Source of the DNA: Burkholderia sp. PAMC 26561
Lineage (GTDB): Bacteria; Pseudomonadota; Gammaproteobacteria; Burkholderiales; Burkholderiaceae
Direction of reading: 5' to 3'
Length of the DNA: 64,000 nt
Assembly: GCF_001557535.2 (NCBI RefSeq)
Contig: NZ_CP014309.1
Coordinates: 62,001-126,000 of the forward strand
Positions within the stretch are counted from its first letter, which is position 1. Each line of letters opens with the position of its first letter. Of the stretch, positions 1 to 7,513 are shown piece by piece. The translations under genes were made by a program, and so were the position numbers. Below the pieces are notes generated by a model. That model was given only the letters and a program-made list of their open reading frames with translations, did no database searches and was not told the origin of the DNA.

Positions 1-35
1 GACCGGAATGCCTGCGCCCAGCAGCTGACGGCTGG

Positions 36-254
36 TTGCAACCGACCGGTCCCGAGGTTCGTGAGGTTATCGAACGCGCCGGTTTCACAGGAAGCAAAGC
101 CGGGAAGTATTTGGGCATAGCCACTCAAGAGACGGGTGGCTGCCGCCAAGTCCGTAAGTGGATCGCTGAGGACGCGCGCATCCCCTATTCCGCGTGGGCG
201 TTGCTATGCCACGCTGCGGGTCTGGGCCTTATTTGGGTAAGTGAACCGGTTTGA
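36..254 (+). CDS. small putative DNA-binding plasmid/phage-type protein
   Basis: A 72-residue protein starting at TTG. The central part (GKYLGIATQETGGCRQVRKW) reads like a compact helix-turn-helix in which a decision helix is followed by a recognition helix, as in small regulators of conjugative plasmids and phages. This is an impression from the sequence, not a family match. It sits alone on its strand at the window edge and faces the LPD29 operon. The start is uncertain because no earlier sequence gives a better initiation codon in view. Function unknown. Confidence 0.5.
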   Translation: MQPTGPEVREVIERAGFTGSKAGKYLGIATQETGGCRQVRKWIAEDARIPYSAWALLCHAAGLGLIWVSEPV

Positions 255-304
255 GCATCAAGAGCACGTGCCAAACGCGCGCGTCTGGTGCGGCGCTGTC
301 CGCG

Positions 305-532
305 TTAAATCGCATAGTCGTAATATGCAACGAATTCCGCGTGTTTCGCGTTGCCCAGGTCAAACGCCCCAGTTTGCATAATCCCGTCATAGTGGCGCAG
401 GTCTGAACCCACAAATCCATTGCCCGTGAAGGTTCCGGCGTAACCGAGCATAGAGTATGTGGCGGTGGCGTTATATCCGACGACAATGCGAGCGGTTTCA
501 TCGCTTATTCTTTGCATGGACGAGCGGCTCAT
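305..532 (-). CDS. small hypothetical protein, translationally coupled to LPD29 gene
   Basis: A 75-residue protein beginning MSRSSMQRISDE and ending FVAYYDYAI. Its ATG overlaps the TGA of the LPD29 gene in an ATGA arrangement, which strongly suggests translational coupling and decides the start over a longer upstream reading that would run inside the LPD29 gene. The middle is rich in Gly, Tyr and Thr (YNATATYSMLGYAGTFTGNG). No family is recognised. As the last gene of a three-gene minus-strand operon it probably serves the same plasmid-associated role as its neighbours. Confidence 0.55.
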   Translation of the reverse strand: MSRSSMQRISDETARIVVGYNATATYSMLGYAGTFTGNGFVGSDLRHYDGIMQTGAFDLGNAKHAEFVAYYDYAI

Positions 533-1131
533 ACGTCGACAGAAACCGCAGAATACCCGGCTCCAATACTGCGGCTGTAGCCGTCGCCGTGGGTGATGAA
601 CTTCCTCGCGGCCGTCTTGCTCGGGTTCACCTTGAGGCGGTCCGCGTGTTTTGCCAGTGCCTGGTGAATCATGGTTTGAACGCTGCTCGCGCCGTCCCAA
701 TGAAGCCCAGGCAATTGGATGCGGTACAGGTCCCCGGAACGGAACTGTTGAACGGTGAGACGTGTGACTCCGGCCTTTCTGAAGTTGCCGGCGTAGCGGC
801 GGCTCACGCTTGCAATGGCGCGCTCCACCGCAGCGTCCGAATAGCGGCGGCTTGACGTGATGTAGTCGGCGCCGAACCGGACTTGCTCGCCGTCCGTCAT
901 GTGGTGGATTGAGCCTTGGTAGTCGATCGAGCCATCGAAATAGGCTGCTTTGAATCCCTTCGTGATCGATTCGACTTGCGCCGCGTTCGGGCCATCGGTC
1001 CAGCTCACATCTATCGATGCGCCACCGCTGTAGGTGCTGCTACGCACGGAAAACTTAACCCCCGGAAAGGCTTCCTTCAGCGATTGGCGAATAAGCTTGG
1101 CGGTTTCGGCACAAGTAAAATAATTAGTCAT
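529..1131 (-). CDS. LPD29-domain protein (large polyvalent protein-associated domain 29)
   Basis: A 200-residue protein whose N-terminus (TCAETAKLIRQSLKEAFPGV, then FSVRSSTYSGGASIDVSW and YQGSIHHM) matches what is known of the LPD29 domain, found in plasmid- and phage-borne polyvalent proteins and as a stand-alone protein on conjugative elements. The domain fills about residues 4-95; the rest has no recognised domain. Its biochemical role is not established. It is preceded by a 61-residue gene and followed by an overlapping 75-residue gene, all on the same strand, so the three probably form one transcript behind the leader at 1348-1436. Confidence 0.75.
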   Translation of the reverse strand: MTNYFTCAETAKLIRQSLKEAFPGVKFSVRSSTYSGGASIDVSWTDGPNAAQVESITKGFKAAYFDGSIDYQGSIHHMTDGEQVRFGADYITSSRRYSDAAVERAIASVSRRYAGNFRKAGVTRLTVQQFRSGDLYRIQLPGLHWDGASSVQTMIHQALAKHADRLKVNPSKTAARKFITHGDGYSRSIGAGYSAVSVDV

Positions 1132-1161
1132 CGTAGTTGTCCTTAATATTGAGTTGAAAAC

Positions 1162-1347
1162 CTAGATCCGTGTGACGCTGACGTTCCACCACGGTGCGCC
1201 GTCGAACACCATGCGAATGCGCGTGCCATTTAAAAGGACCTCTTGGACATCGCCTTTGGCATATGCTTTTTGGTGGGCCTCGGAGGGCGCGGGAGGAAAT
1301 CCCGCTTCGTTGGTGAGGTTGCTTGTGTGGGTGGTCGTTGCGCTCAT
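1162..1347 (-). CDS. hypothetical 61-residue protein, first gene of LPD29 operon
   Basis: The start MSATTTHTSN is chosen because AAAGGA lies at a good distance upstream; a longer reading would add 28 arginine-rich residues translated from the leader repeat. The C-terminal half (DVQEVLLNGTRIRMVFDGAPW) looks like a short beta-rich fold. No family recognised. It is 30 bp from the LPD29 gene and shares its strand, so it is probably cotranscribed. The upstream leader is present a second time in inverted orientation at 1507-1600. Confidence 0.55.
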   Translation of the reverse strand: MSATTTHTSNLTNEAGFPPAPSEAHQKAYAKGDVQEVLLNGTRIRMVFDGAPWWNVSVTRI

Positions 1348-1600
1348 AAATCCGTCCTTTGCTTGTCGTTCTGTTTCATCTGCTCTTCGGAGCCGCCTCG
1401 ACGCATGTTTTGCACGGGGCGGATTCGGCACAAGGGCATGCCCGGAGGCCGCAGCGAAGCGCAGCCGCAGGCGAGCATCGAACGGGTGAGGACATGGCGC
1501 AGCAAACCCTTGTGCTGAAGCCGGTTCGTGCTATGCGTCGATTAAGAGGCGGCTTTGAAGAGCAGAGGAAACGCGCTTTGAACGACAGGCAAAGGATGGA
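1348..1600. repeat. pair of inverted ~90-nt leader sequences
   Basis: Two arms, 1348-1436 read on the minus strand and 1507-1600 read on the plus strand, are similar over about 90 nt, by eye about 80 percent with small gaps. Shared blocks in order are CCCTTGTGC, GAA, CCG, CGTGC, ATGCGTCG, GGCGGCT, GAAGAGCAG, GAAAC, GAACGACA and GCAAAGGA. Each ends in a Shine-Dalgarno-like AAAGGA. The minus arm leads into the 61-residue gene of the LPD29 operon; the plus arm leads only to a 33-codon open frame. They are separated by about 70 nt, so the whole could also fold as one long hairpin. Confidence 0.7.
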
Positions 1601-1697
1601 GCGCGGCGACGTGGTTCCCACACATGCAACCTCACGTGCGGGAGCCGCCAGGCTCTCGCACACTTGGCGCATCGCGCCACTGTTCAAGGGTGGGTGA
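1596..1697 (+). CDS. 33-codon open frame behind the second leader copy
   Basis: Starts MERGDVVPTH directly at the end of the plus-strand leader repeat and ends before the IS1595 element. The ATG overlaps the AAAGGA of the leader, which is too close for normal initiation. It is listed only because the duplicated leader suggests that a gene once began here; it may be the stump of a gene removed by later rearrangement. Confidence 0.2.
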   Translation: MERGDVVPTHATSRAGAARLSHTWRIAPLFKGG

Positions 1698-1794
1698 GCG
1701 GAAAGCGATTGGTTTGTAACTGGGTCGGTCCCGCGTCAGCCTAATTTTCGCGTTTTCAAATTCCGCGTTCTGGCATCCGGGATCCGGTGTACGA

Positions 1795-1808
1795 TACTGT
1801 ATGGATAT
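1795..1808. promoter_or_regulatory. left half of a split LexA (SOS) box
   Basis: TACTGT followed by the eight bases ATGGATAT, then the IS1595 end. The first ten bases of the half-box (CTGTATGGAT) are identical to the intact box in front of umuD. Joined to ACAG it would make a perfect CTGT-N8-ACAG site. The matching right half lies on the other side of the element. Confidence 0.6.
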
Positions 1809-2880
1809 AAGGGCTATTCACTTAGCGCCAACGGAGCGATCATGTCGGCGTGAGCGAATTTCAACCTACCCCTCTTGCGGGCTTCGACTACCCTCGGACG
1901 TGGAACCAGTTTGAAGAATGGTTTGCCACCGAGGACGACTGCGCGCGTTATCTTCAGCGACTGCGCTGGCCAGATGGATTCGCTTGCCCGGATTGTAGAA
2001 TTAAGGGTGAACCATATCGAAGTAGCCGCGGACGCCTGATCTGCAGAGCCTGCCGCCATTCGTGCACGGTTACGTCAGGTACGATTTTAGATAAGACACG
2101 CACGCCCCTCAAGGTTTGGCTGGCAGCTGCGTGGCATATTACGAGCCAGAAATCAGGCATGAGCGCCTTGGGTTTGCAGCGTGTACTGGGCTTTGGTAGT
2201 TACCAAACCGCCTGGACCATTCTGCATCGCTTTCGGCGGGCGATGGTTCGCCCGGGGCGAGAGCGCTTGCAAGGCATCGTCGAAGTAGACCAGAGCTATC
2301 TTGCAATTCGTGATCGCCGTGTTACCCCCGTCGGTAAAGGCACGAGGGGGCTGACCACTAAAGCTATCGTGGTGATTGCCGTGGAAATCTTGGTGCCAAA
2401 AGGGTTCGGCCGTATCCGTATCCAGCGAATTGAAGCGGAGTCGGGCGCCAACATCGTTCCGTTCGTGAGAGAAGTCGTGGAACGCGGCTCCGTGCTGCGT
2501 ACGGACGGCGCAGCCATCTACCGGGACCTGCGGGAGGAATATCAGCATGAACGGACGGTGGTCAGAAACGTGATACCGGCGGATGCCATTCCAGCTCACA
2601 TGCCGCTGCCTGGCGTACATCGGGTGGCTTCGTTGCTCAAGCGCTGGCTCCTCGGTACACATCAAGGAGCAGTTAAGCCGGCCCAGTTGGAACACTATCT
2701 CGACGAATTCGTGTTCCGCTTCAACCGACGCGCGTCACGTTCTCGCGGCCTTATTTTCTACCGCTTGCTCGAACAGGCCGTTCAAGCCGACCCGATCACC
2801 TACCGTCAGATCGCAAAAAGAACATCTCGCGACGCTTAAATTTCGGCTTGCGGGATGGTGGCTCTAAGTGGATAGCCCTT
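1809..2880 (+). mobile_element. IS1595-family insertion sequence (ISXO2-like)
   Basis: About 1.07 kb with imperfect terminal inverted repeats: AAGGGCTATTCACTTAGCGC on the left and, reverse-complemented, AAGGGCTATCCACTTAGAGC on the right. It contains one transposase gene. No 8-bp direct duplication is visible; instead the left flank is CTGT plus ATGGATAT and the right flank is ATATTTGT plus ACAG, that is, the two halves of a LexA box with different 8-bp spacers. Ends could instead be placed 2 bp further in, at GGGC; that does not reveal a duplication either. Confidence 0.8.
1850..2839 (+). CDS. IS1595-family transposase
   Basis: A 329-residue DDE-type transposase. The N-terminus carries a zinc ribbon (CPDC at about 44-47 and CRAC at about 62-65), followed by the helix-turn-helix region common in ISXO2-like proteins (TSGTILDKTRTPLKVW). 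The catalytic core shows EVDQSYL and RTDGAAIYRDL as the first two acidic motifs, and the typical HRVASLLKRWLLGTHQG and EFVFRFNRR blocks near the end. Length is normal for the family and no break is seen, so the element may still be mobile. Translation starts at GTG. Confidence 0.9.
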   Translation: MSEFQPTPLAGFDYPRTWNQFEEWFATEDDCARYLQRLRWPDGFACPDCRIKGEPYRSSRGRLICRACRHSCTVTSGTILDKTRTPLKVWLAAAWHITSQKSGMSALGLQRVLGFGSYQTAWTILHRFRRAMVRPGRERLQGIVEVDQSYLAIRDRRVTPVGKGTRGLTTKAIVVIAVEILVPKGFGRIRIQRIEAESGANIVPFVREVVERGSVLRTDGAAIYRDLREEYQHERTVVRNVIPADAIPAHMPLPGVHRVASLLKRWLLGTHQGAVKPAQLEHYLDEFVFRFNRRASRSRGLIFYRLLEQAVQADPITYRQIAKRTSRDA

Positions 2881-2894
2881 ATATTTGTACAGTA
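2881..2894. promoter_or_regulatory. right half of a split LexA (SOS) box upstream of imuA
   Basis: ATATTTGTACAGTA lies immediately after the IS1595 end and about 16 bp before the imuA start codon. Preceded by CTGT it would form a perfect CTGT-N8-ACAG LexA site, so imuA was very probably an SOS gene. The IS now separates it from its left half and presumably alters expression. Confidence 0.6.
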
Positions 2895-2909
2895 TTAGAG
2901 GGCGTTTTC

Positions 2910-3689
2910 ATGAATCGCACCGCCGTCCAAGCGCAGCCGGTACGTCTTCCAGACGAGCGGGCGCGTTCTATCGATGCCCTACTTGACGAGACTATGTATC
3001 CCGGGTCGGGAGGAATAAGTCTTTGGCGAGGGACGCAATTGGCGCGTGCCCATGGGCGTACCGTGGACACGGGTTACGCCGCACTATCAGCCGAGCTGCC
3101 TGGCGGCGGCTGGCCGTTGGGAACAATGACCGAGCTGCTTTTACAGCAGCCGGGGATCGGCGAAATGCGTCTGCTGGGTCCTGCCATGGCGGCGGTATTA
3201 GATAAGCGCTCGATTGCACTGATCGCCCCGCAGCAGATTCCGAATGCGCACGGTTACGCCTTTATGGGCATTGATCCAGGCAAGCTCATGTGGCTGAAGG
3301 CTGCTAAATCGTCCGATGCGCTGTGGGGCGCGGAACAGATCCTCAGAGCAGGCAGCTGCGGTGCCCTCGTGCTCTGGCAGCAACATATCCGCGCCGAGTC
3401 GCTCAGGCGCCTGCTGCTGGCAGCACAGAGTTCCGAGATGCTGTTTGTCGTCATGCGGCCGCTGGCGCGGGCCCAGGACTCGTCGCCGGCGCCCCTTAGA
3501 TTTGCCGTTCGGGCGGTCGCTGAGGGCGTCGCCGTCGAACTGATCAAGCGCAAAGGTCCCGCTGCACCGGCGCCGATTATGATCAAACTTTCTCCATCGC
3601 CCAACTTGATCAGCGAGCATCGTCGCGTCCAACGGCGCACGGTCGAACTGCCCGTGGCTGCGGTCGAGCACGCCGCGATCACCGAATAG
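2910..3689 (+). CDS. imuA: ImuA, SOS mutagenesis accessory protein
   Basis: A 259-residue protein with the ImuA hallmarks: ISLWRGTQLARAHG near residue 35, then AELPGGGWPLGTMTELL, QPGIGEMRLLGPAMA and SSDALWGAEQILRAGSCGAL. ImuA is a RecA/SulA-like protein that, in other bacteria, works with ImuB and DnaE2 in error-prone translesion synthesis. Here neither imuB nor dnaE2 follows; a small unknown gene does, and umuDC lies 2.5 kb away on the opposite strand. A longer reading from 2868 would start inside the IS. The SOS operator is split by the IS1595 insertion, so the gene may now be constitutive, silent or driven from the element. Confidence 0.85.
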   Translation: MNRTAVQAQPVRLPDERARSIDALLDETMYPGSGGISLWRGTQLARAHGRTVDTGYAALSAELPGGGWPLGTMTELLLQQPGIGEMRLLGPAMAAVLDKRSIALIAPQQIPNAHGYAFMGIDPGKLMWLKAAKSSDALWGAEQILRAGSCGALVLWQQHIRAESLRRLLLAAQSSEMLFVVMRPLARAQDSSPAPLRFAVRAVAEGVAVELIKRKGPAAPAPIMIKLSPSPNLISEHRRVQRRTVELPVAAVEHAAITE

Positions 3690-3709
3690 TTCGTACCGAG
3701 ATCGATGCG

Positions 3710-4039
3710 ATGGCCAAAGCCCTCCCTGAGTTCGCACCATTGAGCCTAAAGGAACTGCGTTCGCTTTGGAAGAAGTACCGAGGCAACGAAGATATCGAGC
3801 GGCTCGTGTTGGAGGTTCAGTTCAGCCGGGGTGTAATCAACGAAGTCGACGACTACTTCAAGATCATTCATCGCACATGGAGACAGGAAAATTTGGGTGA
3901 ATTGATCGCGATCGAAAAATTGCGGCTTGTGTTGGTCAAGCAGCACCTGCGCCAGACCGTCCTCGCCGAGATCAAGCCGGCGCCCAAGGGAACGAAGCCA
4001 TCTGAGCCACCCGAGCCCGAACCTGCGTTGGTCGACTGA
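3710..4039 (+). CDS. hypothetical protein downstream of imuA
   Basis: A 109-residue, largely helical protein (SLKELRSLWKKYRGNEDIER, then ELIAIEKLRLVLVKQHLRQ) with a proline- and acid-rich tail (PSEPPEPEPALVD). It begins 20 bp after imuA on the same strand and is probably cotranscribed with it, taking the place where imuB normally sits. No similarity to ImuB or to any polymerase is seen, and no family is recognised. By position it could be an SOS-linked accessory protein; that is inference only. Confidence 0.6.
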   Translation: MAKALPEFAPLSLKELRSLWKKYRGNEDIERLVLEVQFSRGVINEVDDYFKIIHRTWRQENLGELIAIEKLRLVLVKQHLRQTVLAEIKPAPKGTKPSEPPEPEPALVD

Positions 4040-4111
4040 CCGGGGCCCATGACGCACATCAAGGCGGGTTCGATAAATGTTGGAACTACAACGACTTATG
4101 GGCTTTCAAGT

Positions 4112-4154
4112 GATGTTGTCCACAACGCTGTCCACAAATTGTGTGGACAACATC
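4112..4154. repeat. 13-bp inverted repeat with DnaA-box-like nonamers
   Basis: GATGTTGTCCACA is repeated as its exact reverse complement TGTGGACAACATC after 17 nt. Each arm contains TTGTCCACA, one mismatch from the DnaA box TTATCCACA, and a third related word (CTGTCCACA) lies between them. It sits in the convergent gap between the imuA operon and the H-NS-like gene. It could be a bidirectional factor-dependent terminator, a protein-binding palindrome or part of an origin-like region; there is no T-run. Confidence 0.55.
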
Positions 4155-4178
4155 GTGGGCTCGGTATCGTGGCGAGGA

Positions 4179-4478
4179 TCAGTCAGTGATAGCGAACTTG
4201 TCGCGATCCTGGTCCGCGATCCAGCGAGGGGGCTTGCCGCGACCGCTCCAGGTCGCGCCTGATGCGGGATCACGGTATTTTGCAGCGACAGGCGCCGATT
4301 GCTTCCGCGGGGCGCGGCTACTGCGTGGCTCGAGGTCTTCGGGCTTAACTTCGTATAGGGCCATTTGCTCGCGGATCCATTCGATCGCGTCACTGCGCTC
4401 GGCGTTTCTCAGTTCTTCAATCTGCTTTTCCAGTGCTTCACGTTGCGCAAGCAGGGCGCGGTATCCAGTGTCCGTCAT
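4179..4478 (-). CDS. H-NS family nucleoid-associated protein
   Basis: A 99-residue protein. Residues 1-45 are a coiled-coil oligomerisation segment (LLAQREALEKQIEELRNAER), and the C-terminus carries the DNA-binding motif YRDPASGATWSGRGKPPRWI of beta-proteobacterial H-NS proteins. Such proteins silence AT-rich and horizontally acquired DNA, and plasmids often carry one. The start MTDTGYRALL is chosen because it aligns with the family; an open frame continues 68 codons upstream but overlaps the neighbouring divergent gene. Confidence 0.9.
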   Translation of the reverse strand: MTDTGYRALLAQREALEKQIEELRNAERSDAIEWIREQMALYEVKPEDLEPRSSRAPRKQSAPVAAKYRDPASGATWSGRGKPPRWIADQDRDKFAITD

Positions 4479-4670
4479 TTGGGTCGTGTTTTCTTCTATG
4501 ATTAGTGATGTGAGTTCGACCGATAAAGGCTCCGGCCGTTCCAAAAACGAAGATATGGCAAAGCAGTTACGTGCGCCGCTCTGTGCCAATTGTACGTTGA
4601 CCAGGACGTGTGACGGCGAAGCGCAATCGACCCTTGGACGATTCGACATTAGGTCAGGACAAAAATTAAA

Positions 4671-5072
4671 ATGAGCACGCAACTAAGCAATCGGTGCAGG
4701 ACATCCCTATACCGTGTGATATTCGGTAAGCCCAACAGTAACGACGAACGCATCGTCTTCCTGATGGCCGGCAGCCGAGAAGCCGCGTCCAAGCGGGCGA
4801 CATCGGTACTTGCGGCGCTCTTTGACATCGAGCCGCTCGAAGTCTATCTGTACAACCTCGCGTCCTTCGTCGACCTGGTCGATTCGGGCGTGAGCGACGA
4901 CGAAGACCTTCGTATTTTCGAACTGGGTTGGAAGGGACCCATGGTCAGTGTATGGGCTGAACACCCCCTGTTCCTCACCGACGATTCATCGCTCCTTGGC
5001 AAGTGGGCCGAACTCTACGCGGACCTCGCCAGCGCGACGGCAGTGGAAGCAATCAGACGCGCTCGTTCTTAA
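4671..5072 (+). CDS. hypothetical protein
   Basis: A 133-residue acidic protein. The first part (SLYRVIFGKPNSNDERIVFL) is beta-rich, followed by an amphipathic helix (AASKRATSVLAALFDIEPLE) and an acidic segment (SGVSDDEDLRIFELGW). No family is recognised. It is transcribed divergently from the H-NS-like gene, and its 3' end lies about 120 bp from the end of the convergent SRAP gene remnant. Good codon periodicity and the absence of a competing frame support it as a real gene. Confidence 0.6.
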   Translation: MSTQLSNRCRTSLYRVIFGKPNSNDERIVFLMAGSREAASKRATSVLAALFDIEPLEVYLYNLASFVDLVDSGVSDDEDLRIFELGWKGPMVSVWAEHPLFLTDDSSLLGKWAELYADLASATAVEAIRRARS

Positions 5073-5196
5073 ACTTATCCCGCAGCCACGCTGCTGTTAA
5101 CTTCACTCGGTGAACCTAGTCGGCCTTCTGAATGGAGGGTTCGAGTGGCGGTCCAAGCGCCGACGCTCACGGAACGTATTCGCGGTGCTCCTCGGC

Positions 5197-6155
5197 TCAA
5201 GCGGCAAGCCGATACTGGTAATACGGCTGATGACGATCGTCGAGAATGGCGTATTGAGCCGCCAGGTTGGTCGGGTCTGGATTGAGCCAGGCGTTTATGT
5301 TCTCGGGCTTGATCGGGACGATACAGCGGTCGTGACCGGCGAGCGCGTTTCCGCTGGGGGATCGTCGGTGACGGCCGCAAACGACAACAGGTTTGGCTCA
5401 CCTTTGCCTGTCCACTTCGACCAGAGGCAAGCGATCAACATGTCCTGCGGCGGATTGGGCTTGAACTCGAGCACGAGGTTTTCCTCTTTCTCGCCTTCAG
5501 CCAACTCACGAGACTCGACGCGGTGACGGGGTACGTTTTCATAAAACGCGCTCACCAGCATCAGGCCGTGTGTGTATCCGAAGAGGCCCTTCCAGAAGCC
5601 TTCGAGGTTGTCTCTCCTCGCGTTGTACGTTCCGGGATACTTGGTGTCGTAGAACGCCGGCTTGCCGGCGGGACGACATTGATACCGCATTGGCTTCACC
5701 ACAAGCTGACCATTTTCGACAACCATCACCGGCGCGTATTGCCCGGGAAAGATCCGTGAGTCACGGTCCTTCAGCTCAGTCCGGTTGAAGTCCTCCAGCT
5801 TGCCGCGGATCCAAGCGATCTTGTCGGTCGCAATCCGCTGGCTTTCGGTCGCCGCTTTGGTGGTCTTTGTCAGCAGCGTACGCTCGGCATCGGCCAGCCG
5901 CGTGCGCTGTTTGAACAGGTCCTCTTCAAGCTTCGCCGTTTGGCCAGCCGAAAACTCGACGATCGCTTCTTTGATGCGCGCCTCAGCATCCGTTTGCGGC
6001 AGCAGGAACGGCGCTTCCATTCCCTTGGGAATTTTCGATTTGCTGCCACTTCGGCGGTCCCAAAACAGTCGAAAAAATTCATCGATGTCGATGTCCGCGC
6101 CATACACGTGCACGTATTTGCGATAGTCCGCGGTGATCTGAGCCGAGTAACACAT
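5197..6155 (-). pseudogene. SRAP/HMCES (YedK-type) abasic-site crosslinking protein, frameshifted
   Basis: The protein starts MCYSAQI, with the family's catalytic Cys2, and keeps YNARRDNLEG and SAFYEN, the Asn and Glu active-site regions. After AAVTDDPPAE the open frame runs into an unrelated tail and ends at residue 286. One base is missing near 5345: in the next frame the expected AGHDRCIVPI, with the active-site His, and the normal C-terminus ending YQYRLAA follow up to 5197. SRAP proteins covalently trap abasic sites in single-stranded DNA and are often linked to SOS genes. As written, the His motif is lost, so the product should be inactive unless the indel is a sequencing error. A long lysine/alanine-rich insert lies at about 70-120. 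Confidence 0.85.
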
Positions 6156-6245
6156 GACGAATGCTCTCCATCTCTTGTTCGTGAACCATGATACCCGCGT
6201 GGCCGGCGCTGGTCGAAGAGGTGATCACCCTTTCACTAACCAGTC

Positions 6246-7513
6246 CTATCGCACAATGGGAAGCGCTGCCCAGTCAGACGTGTAGGCGGGACTGCGCCTG
6301 TCCTGATTCATGTGCCATGTTCTACGCTGCTCAACCGCGCCGACCTTCAATGTCCCACGTCCGTACTTGTCGTTGATCGCATCAAGTGCAACCATCATCT
6401 TCGCTTGCCGACTGGCATCGCGACCGAAGAGCTCGCCTTGCTCAATCGACGTTGATTGCAACTCGTGAAGCAGCACCCCGGCCTTCGCATACCGGAAACC
6501 CTCCCGATAGATCTGACGCAGCCCGAACAACGCCGAGTCGACCAGCGTCAAGGTGTCCGACGTCGCTGAAACGAGCGGAACATTGATGGCGCGACTGTAC
6601 TGCGGGTCGTCGCGCTTAAACGGACTCGTGCGAATAAAAACCTGAACCTGATTGGCGTGCAACGCTTGACGACGCAATCGCTCGGCTGCTGTCGCGACAA
6701 ATTGCGTGACGGCCTGCGTCAGCTCATCGAGTGTATAGACGACATGACCGAAGCTGCGCGAGCAAAGCACTTGCTTCTGCGGCTGCCCCGCATCTTCAAA
6801 GCCGTAGCACGCGATGCTATTGAGCTCGAGCAGAGTCCGCTCGAGCACTACGGAAAATTGCTTGCGAATGAACGAGGGGCTCACGCGTTTGAATTGCAGC
6901 ACCGTTTCGACACCCATCTCATGCAGACGCGCGCCAATCTTGCGGCCGACGCCCCAGACCTCGCCAACGTCCACGCTCGCAAAGATACTGTCGCGCTCTT
7001 CTGCCGTCAGTATTCCGATGTCACATACACCATGCCAGACGCGTCCCACATTCTTCTTCGCGATGTGGTTCGCCATTTTCGCGAGCGTCTTCGTGGGACC
7101 GATGCCGATGCACGTGGGAATGCCAATCCATTGCAGCACCTGCGCGCGGATCTGAAGGCCATAGGTTGTCAGGTCACAGCGAAACCCGCCTAGGTCGAGA
7201 AAACATTCATCGATCGAGTAGATCTCCTGGACCGGCGAATACTGGCCGATCACTGACATCATGCGGTCGCTGAGATCTACAGCGCGTAATTTGAGCTGAG
7301 TGCGATAAGTCCGTTGGTGCGCTCGAGGTCGCGAATCTGGAAATACGGCTGCCCCATTCCCACTTTCAAATTTTTCGCTTCTTGCGATCTCGCGACTGCA
7401 CACCCATCATTGTTGCTGAGTACGACGACAGGTTTTCCGATGAGCGACGGCCTGAAACACCGTTCGCACGAGACGTAGAAGTTGTTACCGTCGATGAGCG
7501 CAAAGGTGGTCAT
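6246..7513 (-). pseudogene. umuC: DNA polymerase V catalytic subunit UmuC, frameshifted
   Basis: The N-terminus [20 protein letters not shown] with [16 protein letters not shown] is typical Y-family polymerase, and its ATG overlaps the umuD stop. The frame ends at NYAL-stop near 7277. The family expects NYxLYAD(L/M)S; the continuation DLSDRMMSVIGQ is in another frame, best explained by loss of 4 nt (or net minus one). From there the reading is intact: EIYSIDECFLDL with the catalytic acidic pair, GIGPTKTLAKMANH, VWGVGRKI, and a full C-terminus. UmuC with UmuD' performs error-prone translesion synthesis. As written, only about 79 residues would be made, with no polymerase activity. Confidence 0.85.

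Noticed and set aside
457..1146. Plus-strand open frames opposite the LPD29 gene
   Set aside because: They lie wholly opposite a gene with a recognised domain and have arginine/alanine-rich, shadow-like translations.
5110..5526. 138-codon plus-strand frame over the end of the SRAP gene
   Set aside because: The opposite strand reads as SRAP across the same bases once the frameshift is allowed for.
6386..7193. Long plus-strand open frames opposite umuC
   Set aside because: They mirror the umuC coding strand and show no ribosome site or family similarity.
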